Below the pieces are notes generated by a model. It was not told the origin of the DNA and did no database searches. It saw only the letters and a program-made list of their open reading frames with translations. A program made the position numbers and the translations under genes. From Hippasteria phrygiana (Eukaryota; Echinodermata; Asteroidea; Valvatida; Goniasteridae): DNA of 64,000 nt. Location of the stretch: assembly GCA_037893225.1 (NCBI GenBank), contig JAZGUH010000364.1, positions 310,001 through 374,000 on the forward strand, read 5' to 3'. Shown in pieces: positions 11,339 through 22,289 of this stretch (positions are counted from its first letter, which is position 1; each line of letters starts with the position of its first letter).

Positions 11339-11580
11339 ACATTAGCCTTTTAGAGGTATGGCGGACACAATAGGAGAGCGCTATTTGATTTGGGTATAAA
11401 ACATTTTGAAACCACAAATTCCAGTGAAAATCAGAATCAGATATTGTTTTGAGCTAAAGTACAATCCATAGATCATGCCTAATCTTCATCCTTGAAATTT
11501 CCCGTGGTTAACAAAAGGTATACCCAAATAAAATAGCGCCCTCTCCTATTGTGTCCGACATACCTCAAAAAGGCTAATGT
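11339..11580. mobile_element. Palindromic MITE with arms of about 60 bp
   Basis: The left arm (11339-11397) and right arm (11519-11580) are imperfect reverse complements, both containing GGACACAATAGGAGAG-type sequence and ending ACATTAGCC / GGCTAATGT. The interior of about 120 bp is non-coding. The target duplication is not certain. Confidence 0.6.
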
Positions 11581-13402
11581 ACATAGGCCGAGCGGTACGT
11601 ACATGCGGCGAACGTCCAAGTTCTACTGCATGCACTGGTTACAATGCGTCGCTTTGGTACACTACGCGTACGACATGTACACAAACACGTACAATAATTG
11701 CAACCTTGCACCGGTTTTTGGATTGTTAACCCATTTTAGACAACGCGGACTAACTACATTCGGTCAATACGATGTTTGGCCGAACAATCGTTGGAAAACG
11801 ATATATATTTCCACTTTTTCTTGAAAACGACAGGATGATTAAGACTTCTATTAACTTACAGTCCAGTAAGGTACATTATTACATATTTCGTAAAAATTCA
11901 GAAAAGAAGAATTTTTGTGAGGGGCAGAATGTGAAAGGTGATGACAGGAATTGTATTTCATTCTTAGGGCTCTAAAAGTTGTATTAACTAATTAGACGTA
12001 TTCAAAACCCTCTTCGCGTGTTGAAGAGAGTTTAGACTTGTAGACGTGTAGAACTATCGCAACCATGTGAAAACCACTGTGTAAACAATGCAACTTCCTG
12101 TATCCCGTCAACTACACATCGATTATCGCTAGCATGCGCGCTGAGATGATGGTATGGTTCCCCGTCTCCTTGTGTTTACCTGTGATTACATGTACATGTG
12201 TACAGTGCAGTTGCGCTAGTTTGCAGCGGAGCGAACTGACCGATGATCGGCCACGTATGTAACGTGCATACAACAGCTACGTTTTTCATCCGTTCGCTGC
12301 TTGAAACATGGCAGATTTGATAATTTTGTGAGAGGTTTATTGGGTTAGATGTCAGTCAAACTGTTGGGGAAGGTAGAGAAGAATTTTGAGTTTTTCACCA
12401 TCCCTTCGATCGAAACCCTCTTGGTGTTTGCGAGACCCCCAAATCGCGATCAGCCCAACAGTTTTTGCGTGGCCCCAGTTCTTTCTCTCACGTATGTGGG
12501 ACTGAGAAGGTAAACGGCACGTTGTACACCAAGAAATCCAGGCATGCAATCTGTCGGATATATTCAGGCGTTGTATAAAACAAATAATGAATGTTTCACA
12601 TTCGTGCAATGGTAAGAACAATTTCATTCGCCTCGTGGAATGAAACCTTCCATTTGTCACCTCATGAAATTATTCTTACCATCGTACTCATAAACATTCA
12701 TTGTTTGTATACTGTCTCTCAATGGCAGCCTGGTTCCCGGGATACATTCTCGTTCGCGAGGCATATTAAAATTAAAGACGCAATTCTGAAATCCCGACAA
12801 AAAAGAGTAATTGTCAACTTCCAGGCCCCAAGGCGGTTTAAAACTCACTTGTTTAAAACCGGCCCAGCACAAATTTATTCCCATTTAATACTTTTTTGTA
12901 TAATTCAGCAAAAACCTCTGAAAATTATACATTTCCAATGATTTTGTTCAAATATTTTACCTTGTTTTGTAAAACACTCCTTTAGCTATTTAATGGTTTG
13001 TGGCTAACCCGAGTAGTGCTAAGAATTTCCTTGTATTATCAATAATGAAAAACAAAGAAAAACAAAGACTCGGGACCTATTTTTTCCTTGTTATAAGCAT
13101 GGTGTTAACAGTATTAACACACTCTTCTTATCAGGGTTCGACTGTAATGCGTAAGGCCCTACCCAAAGTACGATATATGAAAAATCTATCTGTCTTGGAT
13201 GTCTGCGCTAACTAATGAAACCTAGAAATTGACACCGCTTACATATTGCATATGTTAAGGGTCATGCAAAATGATGGGCTTTTCTTGTCTTCTGCAAATG
13301 TGTTCTCATGCAATATAGAAAATGCATTATTACATGATGGTTTAATCAGTCAGTTTTACTAACACAATATTACGAACAATAAATGTTAAACTTTTAACAA
13401 AC
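11581..13402. other. Non-coding stretch with a hairpin repeat at 12574-12711
   Basis: No supported gene. The segment 12574-12627 and the segment 12666-12711 form an inverted repeat (AATGAATGTTT...GGTAAGAA and its complement). A half copy of the same repeat family is at 44590-44690 (ACAAATAATGAATG and TTTCATTCCAC). It is probably a dispersed foldback element. Confidence 0.45.
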
Positions 13403-13727
13403 CTATTAGAACGTTGCCAGGTTTCAAATCCCGATGAAGAATATCACGACCATGAAGCTCCTTTAGCCCCATCAGGTACTGTATGCAAAGTTCCTGTCTA
13501 TGAGTTTCTAGCAGGCGTGTACGCAGATCTAAATCTTTGTGTTCCACTAGTTCCTGCAAGTTACACTCACATAATGGACTAGCAAAATAAAAGAAGTCAT
13601 CATCCTTGAGGAGATGTTGCAAATGCTGACCTTTCAGCAGCTCATGTATTTGTACTTCCCCCTGGGCATGCTCTGCATTGACCCTTTTTACAGCAACTGG
13701 GTTGTTGTTCAGGCTCCCCATGAAAAT
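13403..13727 (-). CDS. IRE1-like protein kinase exon (partial)
   Basis: The exon is bounded on the minus strand by an AG at 13728-13729 and a GT donor at 13401-13402. It encodes about 108 residues of a Ser/Thr kinase N-lobe and the start of the C-lobe. It contains PVAVKRV with the ATP-binding Lys, then LCECNLQELVE in the hinge, and HGRDILHRDLKPGNVLI, which is the HRD catalytic loop. The spacing and the HRDLKPGNVLI form resemble IRE1/ERN-type kinases and their invertebrate relatives. The Gly-rich loop would lie in an upstream exon and the DFG motif in the next one; neither was found here. It could be part of a real host gene or an isolated remnant. There are no frame breaks. Confidence 0.6.
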
Positions 13728-15126
13728 CTATGCACCATTGCTCCCATCTGCGATTTTAAGTGATTTGTAGAGGTGCACCAATCCAATTGATTTGTACTTT
13801 GTGTTCTTCATTTGTGTCATCTTTTCACTCCATCGAGATACTAGTACCTGTACATTTGGTTGTATAAACAAAAACAAAAACAAAAACTTTTTATATTACT
13901 ACTTAGGCATAAAAAGACAATTTATCAGATATTCGGTGTATGGTTACAAACATATTTGACTGTTTTACGACATCAAAAGTGTGGGGACCTTTTGAATGTC
14001 AGTTATTTATTACGGTGAAAGCTATAAGGACATTTGGAAAACACTGCTGTAAGGAAAGCTGGGCTGATATTATTTAAATTGCAGAAGAAACATTGTGATT
14101 CCCCACTGAGCAATGCCTGCACAATAATCCGAGACTCGCACACATTACACACACAAATCGAATTTGATCAATGCACTATTCACGGACTATAAAACTCCCT
14201 AGGGTGTGTGGAAAATCATATTGAAATTGGAGGATTCAGGACTGTTAGAGTTAACAGTCGAGTAATGCATTGGGCTTTGAGCCTAATTACATGTATTTTT
14301 TTATTTATTTCGTTTTATTTAACCAGGGTAGTCCCATCAGTTATCAAAGAACTGTTCTCCCTGGGAGGCCTGACATCCGTATTGAACAAGCCCTACAACC
14401 TTACAGATTTTAGAGCAGTCAAGGGATCCCAAAATGTGGGACCGGATAATCTCAGTAGACGCACAGCTTAAATTACAGATCAAATCAACTGAAGTTGCAG
14501 AAATTGATGATAAGTGGGCAATATTGTCACCAGGTGTTTATATATCTGCAAATGCAGTTGGTTTAGTCATATTACTTTGTAATTTAAGTTACTTCCACCC
14601 CCCCCCCCCCCTTTTTGGGGGAGGAAAAGGAGTCCAGAAAGCCTTAACATGCAGTATGTAAATTTATTAGAGCATGCTTCAATGATTTAGTGTGTGTAGC
14701 TACATGCATAGTGTGTAGACAGGTACTGCAAGGCACGTACGTTCCATCCGTATTGAACATGCAGTAATTTACTTTCTGGCAATATGACTGCTTGCATGCG
14801 TAATGAGGGCCCTTGACAACATAAAAGTGACGATGTAAACAATGGATTACAAAGTTTGACAAAAAAGCCATTTTGAATGGCCGAAAAACTCTATATTTTC
14901 CTTAGATTTTGGACGAAGAATTTTCGCCGTACAGACTCTACGTAAAACATTGTCGTATAATACAGTGACGTCATATGTTTCTACACGTATACGTCAATAC
15001 TCGCGGGATACGGCACGCAGTTGACCTCGGCCTTTTCTAAATCGAGTCAAAGTGGCTCAGAAAGAAAAGGCTCAAAAACATTTTTTTGATTTTTCAAAAA
15101 TATTTGCTGTTTTGGTTCCTCTTTAA
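13728..15126. other. Non-coding stretch, no gene seen
   Basis: Contains an (A)nC-rich patch at 13868-13890, a repeat-like segment at 14290-14375 (ATTTAACCAGGGTAG...CTCCCTGGGAGGCC) and a C run at 14599-14611. No convincing coding region. Confidence 0.45.
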
Positions 15127-15725
15127 AGGGACACATTGCTTTGGATTTTGCGATTTGGGCTATAAAATTGAAATGGATATGGTTGGGAAGCATTTTTTAA
15201 AAGTAGAATATAAATATTCACGTAACTATCCCTTCAAATTGCGTTTTTTGTTTAATTTCGTGACAAATAGCGGTCCGCCATTTTGTAGAACCAAATTTTT
15301 GACTCCACAAAATGGCGGACCGTGTTCACTAGTCGTATTTCCAGTCGCAGCTGGTTGAAGTACGTTCTGTTGATCCATTTTGATGTACTGTGGCACGGCG
15401 CGCAGCACTGGCGATATGTGTCGCGAGGTAGAGAATGGTACCTGGCGATCATCTGATAGGTTTACAAGGCCACTGGCTGCAGGCCAGCCTAAAGACTCCT
15501 GCAGCGTATTTTGCGCAGTATTTAGACGGTGGTATTTACTACTGGAAATAAGTCTATGTTTCGCGTGTCAGATGTCAGGAGTCAGAGGCCAATTTTTTGT
15601 TTTATAATCACTACTCACTAATTACAACACATTATAAGTGTTCTTTTGCATGAACAACTCTTATAAAAGATGAGGAACATTTCCAAACAGCAAAATTTCA
15701 TGACATTTGAAGGCAATGTGTCCCT
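15127..15725. mobile_element. TTAA-flanked MITE, 599 bp
   Basis: TTAA (15123-15126) is followed by AGGGACACATTGC, and its exact reverse complement GCAATGTGTCCCT is followed by TTAA (15726-15729). An internal inverted repeat with AGCGGTCCGCCATTTTGT at 15268-15285 and its complement at 15312-15329 is also present. This is a non-autonomous element of the TTAA-target class. Confidence 0.8.
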
Positions 15726-15729
15726 TTAA

Positions 15730-16340
15730 GGCACACCAGCTATAGACATGATGATGTAAACTATAATTAGAACTGGTATCGGTAAAAGCCACACATAGAC
15801 GTGAAGATGTAAACTAGATGTACATGTACACCTGTATCAGTAAAAGCCACACAAGCCACAGACTAATGACACATCAGGTGATGGACATTTGAGGCACACA
15901 AGCTATAGACATGAAGACGTAAACTACATGTATAATTAGAACTGGTATCGGTAAAAGCCACACAAGCAAGACGAATGACACATAAGGTGATGGACATTCA
16001 AGGCACACAAGCTATAGACATGAAGACGTAAACTATAATTAGAACTGGTATCGGTAAAAGCCACACAAGCAACAGACGAATGACACATAAGGTGATGGAC
16101 ATTAAAGGCACACAAGCTATAGACATGAAGACGTAAACTATAATTAGAACTGGTATCGGTAAAAGCCACACAAGCAACAGACGAATGACACATAAGGTGA
16201 TGGACATTAAAGGCACACAAGCTATAGACATGAAGACGTAAAATATAATTAGAACTGGTATCGGTAAAAGCCACACAAGCAACAGACAAATGACACATGG
16301 TGATAGACATTCAAGGCACACAAGGCTATAGACGTGAAGA
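15730..16340. repeat. 105-bp minisatellite, about five to six copies
   Basis: Units start at about 15895, 16000, 16105 and 16210 (AAGGCACACAAGCTATAGAC), with shorter or diverged units at both ends. The unit length is divisible by three, so reading frames stay open across it, but these are not genes. The array ends within about 10 bp of the Gypsy LTR at 16348. Confidence 0.85.
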
Positions 16341-16347
16341 TATGTAT

Positions 16348-17064
16348 TGTAACGGGCCCGGAACACCCGTTCAGAGAATGATTGTTCACACCCCCTGGTA
16401 CTGTATGCAATACCCCCCTGGTACTGTATGCAATACCCACCTGGTACTGTATGCAATACCCACCGTATACTTACGGCTCGACGGCTGTTCACTGCAGAGG
16501 CTCGGCGCACGTTGGATACAGAGGGCGTGCTTCACAGAATCCGGTAGCTGCTCGTGTACGTGTGATAAAGGTTTACAAAATGGGCGGGGATTGGAAAAGG
16601 GGTTTAGGGGAAGGGCGTCTCGAAGGTCAAACTATATGGACGGGGCCAAAGGGGAGGGGGTATAGTTGAGAATCAGGGCCATCATCGTTGTTCCAGTCAC
16701 ACCGTAGAACCAATCCTAATTAATTATGTCGACAATTGCAGTATTCATGAACGGACATACATAAACAGCTTGACAAACGGGTCAGACAATGATGCTCAGC
16801 AGGCAATGTAGAAATTGTAGCGAGGAAACCATCTTGTATTTCAACGGCAAATCAGTATAATTTTTTCGAAGAATCTCACGGTGAAATCAATGGAGAAATT
16901 ACATTCAATGTTCACTGTTGGATCGAGTTGAGTGACCTTTTGCATATCGCCATCAGTGGGGAAACTGGCCTAACGCAAACTGTGCTTGGCGCTTGCATTC
17001 AAAATACGTGGCTCAATTAACTTGCTATTAACTTCACGGCTCTTGTAACCGACTTATTCTTCAA
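16348..17064 (-). repeat. Ty3/Gypsy 3' LTR
   Basis: Starts TGTAACGGGCCCGGAACACC and matches the copy at 25583-26303 over most of its length. Differences from that copy are a 23-bp CTGGTACTGTATGCAATACC unit present three times and a segment of about 75 bp (about 16473-16547) absent from the other LTR. Its inner border is blurred by a tandem repeat of about 35 bp (CTTCACGGCTCTTGTAACCG) that continues to about 17200. Confidence 0.85.
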
Positions 17065-18578
17065 TTAATCTTCACGGCTCTTGTAACCGACTTATTATTC
17101 GTCTAATCTTCACGGCTCTTGTGACCGACTTACTCTTGCATCTTCACGGCTCTTGTAGCCGACTTAATCTTCACGGCACTTGGTAGCCGTCTTATTCTTC
17201 TTTGCTAGGAACTGTTCCGGAAGCGAACAGTTCCCCGTATGTAAAAAACGTGCGCCTTATTGGCAGCGTAAATCTAGGGCAACGCACTCGGATCGGCCAG
17301 ACTGCGCGTAGCGTATGCAAATTAGTCACTCACATCGATCAGTCGATTGCATAGAAGTATTACAGTATTTGTTTTACGTACACATCCTAATTACTGAACA
17401 AAAGATATGTGTGTGTTCAGCATTACGTGCATTGTGAACAAACTCACAGTGGTCATTGACCAGTTACGTTATGCATACATCACCGTCGTAAACTCGCCCA
17501 ACTTTCTGTAAGGAATAACAACTTTAGAAATTCTTCAAAAGTTATAGTCCGCAACCAAAGTAATTTAACATGTTTAATGTATCCTCAATGTTGAATTCAA
17601 ATATAATTTTTAATTTAACTTTCAATTAATCTTTAGCATGTTTAGGCCCCTAGAGTTTACATTTCCTTAGTACTAGGGCCCTAGTAGTAGTAGTCAACGG
17701 TGGTCAAGTTGGTCTATTTTACATATACATCACTTCTCAGTACAGTTCAGTTAAATACACTTACATTCAGCCGTGCTAGATACTATAAATTACATGTATA
17801 GCCTACAAAGTACGATCCACTTGCACTTGTTTCATTTACGTAGACCTATACGCTGCGCTGACGCAGCCGCTAATGTTGTTAGGGCTAATCGAGAAAAAAT
17901 CCTGACATCTCTAATCAAATTTCTTGTCAAAAACGTCCAGAAACGACACTTAATTTACCTTAAACATTCTCTGCCTCAGTATCTATAAGTTGATGATCAG
18001 AAAATACAGCTAACAGTTCAAATTTTTTTATTAAACTAACTTGTCTTGCAGAAATTCGCTGCATTCCACGCACAATCACTGTCCGCCATCTTGTTCTAAC
18101 TTATTTAGTAAAACTTAAGCAGTGCATCATGGGAAGGCGGCGAGAAAAAGGGCGCCAAAGTCAAATAGCCACTTTTCGACCACTTGTATTAATTTCACTA
18201 CACAGTTTTATGCTGCCTATCGATAACGCACAGATATGACAGAAATATAAATGGACTCGTTAATTTTATCGGCCAATAAAAAAAAAATAAAGTCAAGTTT
18301 GACACCAGTTTTTGTGCACTTCCCTAGACATTTTGGAAATATGACAAGCATAAAACGAAGCCTCAGGTTTCATAGAATCGAGGAATTATTAATTTACAGT
18401 TTCTCAAACTGGTATTTTACTAGTAAAATCTCAGGCCATTTTGTCTCGGTTTTAGGCCAGTATCCTTAAAAAAAATGCTAACATTTTAATCTACATTGAA
18501 GGCCTAAAACGTTTCAATTCAATTCTAATTTATAATAGGGGCCTAACATACAATATTTAAAAATAAGAATTGTTATAT
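17065..18578. other. Non-coding part of the Gypsy element, with tandem repeats
   Basis: 17065-17200 is a continuation of the repeat of about 35 bp (TTCACGGCTCTTGTAACCGA). 17213-17239 contains the palindrome GGAACTGTTC...GAACAGTTCC. On the minus strand near 18095 an ATGGCGGACAG sequence resembles a host-type start with a 16-codon ORF, but it is too short to call. No other gene was seen. Confidence 0.45.
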
Positions 18579-19556
18579 TTACGCCTCGTGAAGGTGTTTC
18601 GGTGTCCAGGCTCGTCCGGTCTCCGGCCTCGAAGGGAGATTGTATTCGCTGTAGCTTGTCGAAAACACTCTCCCATCTATTTGATGGAGTACATCCTCCC
18701 ATCGTCTAACTGCGTTGGGGTCGGTGCGGGCCTGCTGCCTCATCCACTCCACTTCTGCTCCCGCGGTGGTCCTTGGCGCTGTCTTGCGGCGACTTCTGCA
18801 GAACCGGGGGTCGTTTGGGGGCAGGCCCTGAGGAATTTCAGGATCCGGAGTCGGGGGTTTGGCCGGAGTTTCCTCAACTGCAGGGGATTTCTTTGTGTCG
18901 GGCTCGGCAGCTGATCTGGGGGGCTCTTTCCGGCCTGCGCGGAAGAGTTGGGGGTCCATTCCTAGCCCAACTTGAGTTTCTCCAACTCTGGTCTTGGGCT
19001 GGTACTCGACCGCAGCTAGGTCCACAGAGGAGTCGTCTTGAGGCTCAGCATGCTCAGGCTCTTCCTTGGTGAGCAGGGCGGGGGTTTGGCTCTCGGCTGA
19101 ACACGCTTCATTGGGTGGGCAGGGTTGGGGCTGGAAAAGCTGTTCCATTGTCTTATCCATCTGGTCAATCCACTGGGCCATTGGGGACAGTGGAGTCGGG
19201 GGCACCTCTAGACAAAAGCACGCCGGCAGGGGAGATGGCACTTTCTTCTCCAGATCTGGCTGATGAGGGCTGAGAACACCGGACATTGGACTTGGTGTTT
19301 GCATACTCTCTAACAGTTTCAACAGATCTGTGTCATGTGCGTTGGTCACTGTCGGGAGGTCATTGAACTGGTCAACGGCTGCAGGAGATGGGTGTAGCTG
19401 TATACAATCGTCAGCGGTTGTCAGATGGGGCGTTTCTGGATGAGACTTTTGGTGGTCAGTACGGTCCACTTTTTCTAGCTGGTTTGGGCTGGCCAAACTG
19501 GCTGGTTTTCTTCCCTTGCTACAGGGCTTGGGCCGATCTTCCTCACGCGTACACAT
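18579..19556 (-). CDS. Extra 325-residue Pro-rich ORF downstream of Gypsy integrase
   Basis: Same strand as gag-pol, lying between integrase and the 3' LTR. The protein is rich in Pro, Glu and Ser and is probably disordered. Scattered features include MAQWIDQMDKTMEQLF, which could form a short amphipathic helix, and a basic segment CRSRRKTAPRTT. There is no signal peptide or transmembrane segment, so it is not env-like. Immediately upstream (19600-19790), in other frames, are MAEARKQNEV and a single C2H2 zinc finger (CQRC...H...H), suggesting the original ORF began there and has been broken by a stop and a frameshift. It may be a captured host sequence or a lineage-specific third ORF. Function unknown. 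Confidence 0.45.
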   Translation of the reverse strand: MCTREEDRPKPCSKGRKPASLASPNQLEKVDRTDHQKSHPETPHLTTADDCIQLHPSPAAVDQFNDLPTVTNAHDTDLLKLLESMQTPSPMSGVLSPHQPDLEKKVPSPLPACFCLEVPPTPLSPMAQWIDQMDKTMEQLFQPQPCPPNEACSAESQTPALLTKEEPEHAEPQDDSSVDLAAVEYQPKTRVGETQVGLGMDPQLFRAGRKEPPRSAAEPDTKKSPAVEETPAKPPTPDPEIPQGLPPNDPRFCRSRRKTAPRTTAGAEVEWMRQQARTDPNAVRRWEDVLHQIDGRVFSTSYSEYNLPSRPETGRAWTPKHLHEA

Positions 19557-20093
19557 GTCTCGTCCCCGATTTTGTCTGTCCTGTCTTCCAGTTTAAGTGT
19601 GCACCCTTCTCTCGTGCCGGTTCAGTTCATCACAGTCCCTTGCGTGGAAGCCGCACCTCTGACACTTCTTTCTTCCATCATCCCGATGATTTTCTTCGGT
19701 GTGGCTTCTCAACTCCCTCCAGCTTCGGAAAATCCTCCTACAGAATACACAACTGAACTTCATTTTGTTTTCTTGCTTCCGCCATCAACTTCAGTAGCTT
19801 TTGAAGTAATCTGCATTCGAAGTTCGCGCGCACGTACTATACTGCACACACACTGTACAATATAGCTAGCTATATATAGCTAGCACTGAATACTAATGTT
19901 CTATCGTGATTGGTGCGCTCGTAACTTTATGGGTGGAGCTTAGCTGTTACGGATATGTAAATTCGCCCGTGGTGCTCAATTCATTACAGGCTTTTGCGTA
20001 CTGCTCTACTCCTCACACTTACAACTTGCAAATTTAAACTTAAGCCTATTTTATTACATTTGTCTAGTGGTGGCGCCTGATTTTTTTTTCTTT
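19557..20093 (-). pseudogene. Broken 5' part of the extra Gypsy ORF, with C2H2 zinc finger
   Basis: Near 19785 an ATGGCGGAAGC start is followed after 15 codons by a TAG. A second frame at 19612-19690 encodes a single C2H2 finger (CQRCGFHARDCDELNRHERR then VH) ending in a stop. A third frame leads into the 325-residue ORF. At 19861-19886 there is the palindrome TAGCTAGCTATATATAGCTAGC. The arrangement suggests one gene with at least two frame breaks. Confidence 0.35.
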
Positions 20094-21684
20094 TTAATTA
20101 ATAATTAATTCATTCTTAGTAGCGCCTGTATTCTCGAAACTTCGCTGGAACTTTATGATTTCGCTGACTTCTCCTGGGCTCTGGATTTCTACTGCCGTGA
20201 TTGAATCCTCAAGTCCACTTTTAGGCCGTGTATCTTCAACTTCTGCCTCGAAAACAGTCCACAGTTCCTGTGCAGGATCAATTTCGCAAGTTTCACTAAC
20301 TTTTGAACTTTCTGGCTGTGAAGACGGCAGCCATGTTGGTGGATTTTCACCTTTATACGGCTTCAAACGGTTGCAATGAACAACCCTCGGTTTGGCCTTT
20401 GATCCTTTCTGTATGCGGTATGTGACATCGCTAAGTCTGGTTGTTACCACATAAGGGCCATCCCATGGTCGTTGTAGTTTTGGGCAGTATCCCTTCCTCT
20501 TCCGTGGATTATGAAGCCACACTGCGTCACCTACGTGGTATCCACCTCCGTTGGCTTTATGATCATAATTTCTCTTCTGTCGATCACTGGCTAACTTTAA
20601 GTGTTCTCGAGCATACTGATGCACCTGTTGTAGCCGATTTTTCAGTTTTTCTGCATATTCATCTGGCTCGTCCCAAATGTCGTCATCATCAACTTGTCCT
20701 GTCAGTAGATCAGCTGGAAGTCGATCGTCTCTACCCATCATTATTTCGCTGGGCGTACATCCCGTTGTCTCATGCACGGAAGTCCTGTAGGCCATCATGA
20801 CGTAGGGCAAACAGCTATCCCAGTCCCTCTGGTTGTCCGACACAAACATTGACAACATGTTTTCCAAGGTCCGGTTGAAGCGTTCTATCATTCCGTCCGA
20901 TTGGGGGAAGGGCTGTTGTCCTGGTCTTCTCTATATTCAGTGCTAGGCAAAATTCTTGAAAAATTTTTGATTCAAAATGTCTGCCCTGATCTGAGTGTAT
21001 TTGTAGAGGAACTCCATATCTGCAAATATACTCTTCTATTAACACGGTAGCTACAGTCTTTACTTCTTGATTCGGAATTCCATATGCCTCAGTCCACTTG
21101 GTAAAATAATCACCCACGATTAGGATATATTTATTACCGTCTTCTGTTACAGGCAATGGTCCCATCACGTCGATTGCAATTCTTTCCATAGCAACACCAA
21201 CGTTTTGTTTCATAGGACTTTTGTGTTTTCTCAACGGCTGTTTCCGTGTTGCATATACATCGCAGGTTTTACATAGTCGACTTACATCTTGTCGCCATTC
21301 ATACCAATAATATCGTCGTTGAACTCTGTCTAGCGTCTTGTTTCTGCCTAGATGACCTGATGTCGGGTCGCTGTGGAGTCGCTGCATTATCTCTCGTCTG
21401 AGCTCCGTAGGGAGGACTAACTGCAATGTTATCCTGTCCCCTCTCTCAGATTTCCATTTTCTGTACAGCACACCGTCTCGCATTTGTAGGCGGTCCCACT
21501 GCGTCCAATATATTTTAATCACTTCGTCACTCGGGGATACTTCACTCCATTTAGGTCGCACATCTCGGGACTCTTTCCATCGGATTATCTGTCCGATCGC
21601 CTTGTCCTTTAACTGCGACTGTCTCAAGTCTCTAGCTGTGCACTCTACATCATCTTCTGACTTCTTTTGAACACGCTTCTTCAC
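20094..21684 (-). pseudogene. Gypsy integrase, frameshifted
   Basis: Two overlapping frames (21684-20815 and 20891-20094) make up the integrase. The first has an HHCC-type zinc-binding region (HLGRNKTLDRVQRRYYWYEW then CKTCDVY), the catalytic core with IDVMGP (first Asp) and HSDQGRHFES (second Asp). The second frame opens with GMIERFNRTLE, supplying the catalytic Glu, then runs through a long core end to a GPY-type module (RPWDGPYVVTTRLSDVTYRI). The frameshift near 20905 separates the second Asp from the Glu, so the enzyme is inactive as it stands. Confidence 0.9.
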
Positions 21685-22289
21685 GGCAAACGTTCACGGC
21701 TACACATCCCCGGCTGTCCTGCAGCCCATCACCATTTCCGGACTTCTCTCCAGGGTGATTTTTGCCCAAAGAATCAATGGCGGCGTGTGTATCATGGTCA
21801 TCCTCAGACCAACCACCGTTCCAGAACTTCTCTTGCAGATTCTCCTTGGGTTCCTCCAAGTCCATGATAGCGCACCCTCGTGCCATCTCGAGAACCATCA
21901 TCTCCCGTGTTGCCACTATCCCCGTCTGCTACATTTACATCACAGTCCACCTGTGTCGACATCTGGCTCCCATCTTCCATTTCGGTATGAGCCAATGATT
22001 TCTCGTCTGTTTTTCTTGTTTCATGGTTACGAGGAATTCTCATACTGTGTGTAATTTGTCGTGGCGCCGAATTTCGCTCAACTCTGTCACACTGTTCACA
22101 GTCATCGCAAGGCCGACGAGATAAGCCGTCTGCATTCCCGTGTTTTATGCCAGGTCGATGCTGTATGTCAAACGTGTATGTACTCATTACCTCCAAACAT
22201 CTTGCTGTCTGACCCTCGGGGTTCTTGAAGTTTATCATCCATCTTGATGCTCCGTGGTCACTTCGTATCAGAAACTTTCTGCCGTACAA
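21685..22289 (-). pseudogene. Gypsy RNase H end and RNase H-integrase linker
   Basis: 22289-21804 encodes the end of RNase H (YGRKFLIRSDHGASRWM and HRPGIKHGNADGLSRRP), a signature seen in most Gypsy polyproteins. It joins the upstream frame directly through an in-frame TAA at 22290. A second frame at 21916-21650 encodes an acidic linker to the integrase. Two frame changes lie near 21800-21910 and 21670. Confidence 0.8.

Noticed and set aside
15936..16510. Long minus-strand reading frames with a 35-residue repeat
   Set aside because: They arise because the 105-bp minisatellite unit is divisible by three; no start context, domain or splice evidence.
18030..18096. Host-like first exon beginning ATGGCGGACAG on the minus strand
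   Set aside because: Only 16 codons with a weak donor and no following exon; start context alone is not enough.
18579..19556. Env gene of a retrovirus-like Gypsy
   Set aside because: No signal peptide, transmembrane segment or Cys pattern; the sequence is Pro-rich and probably disordered.
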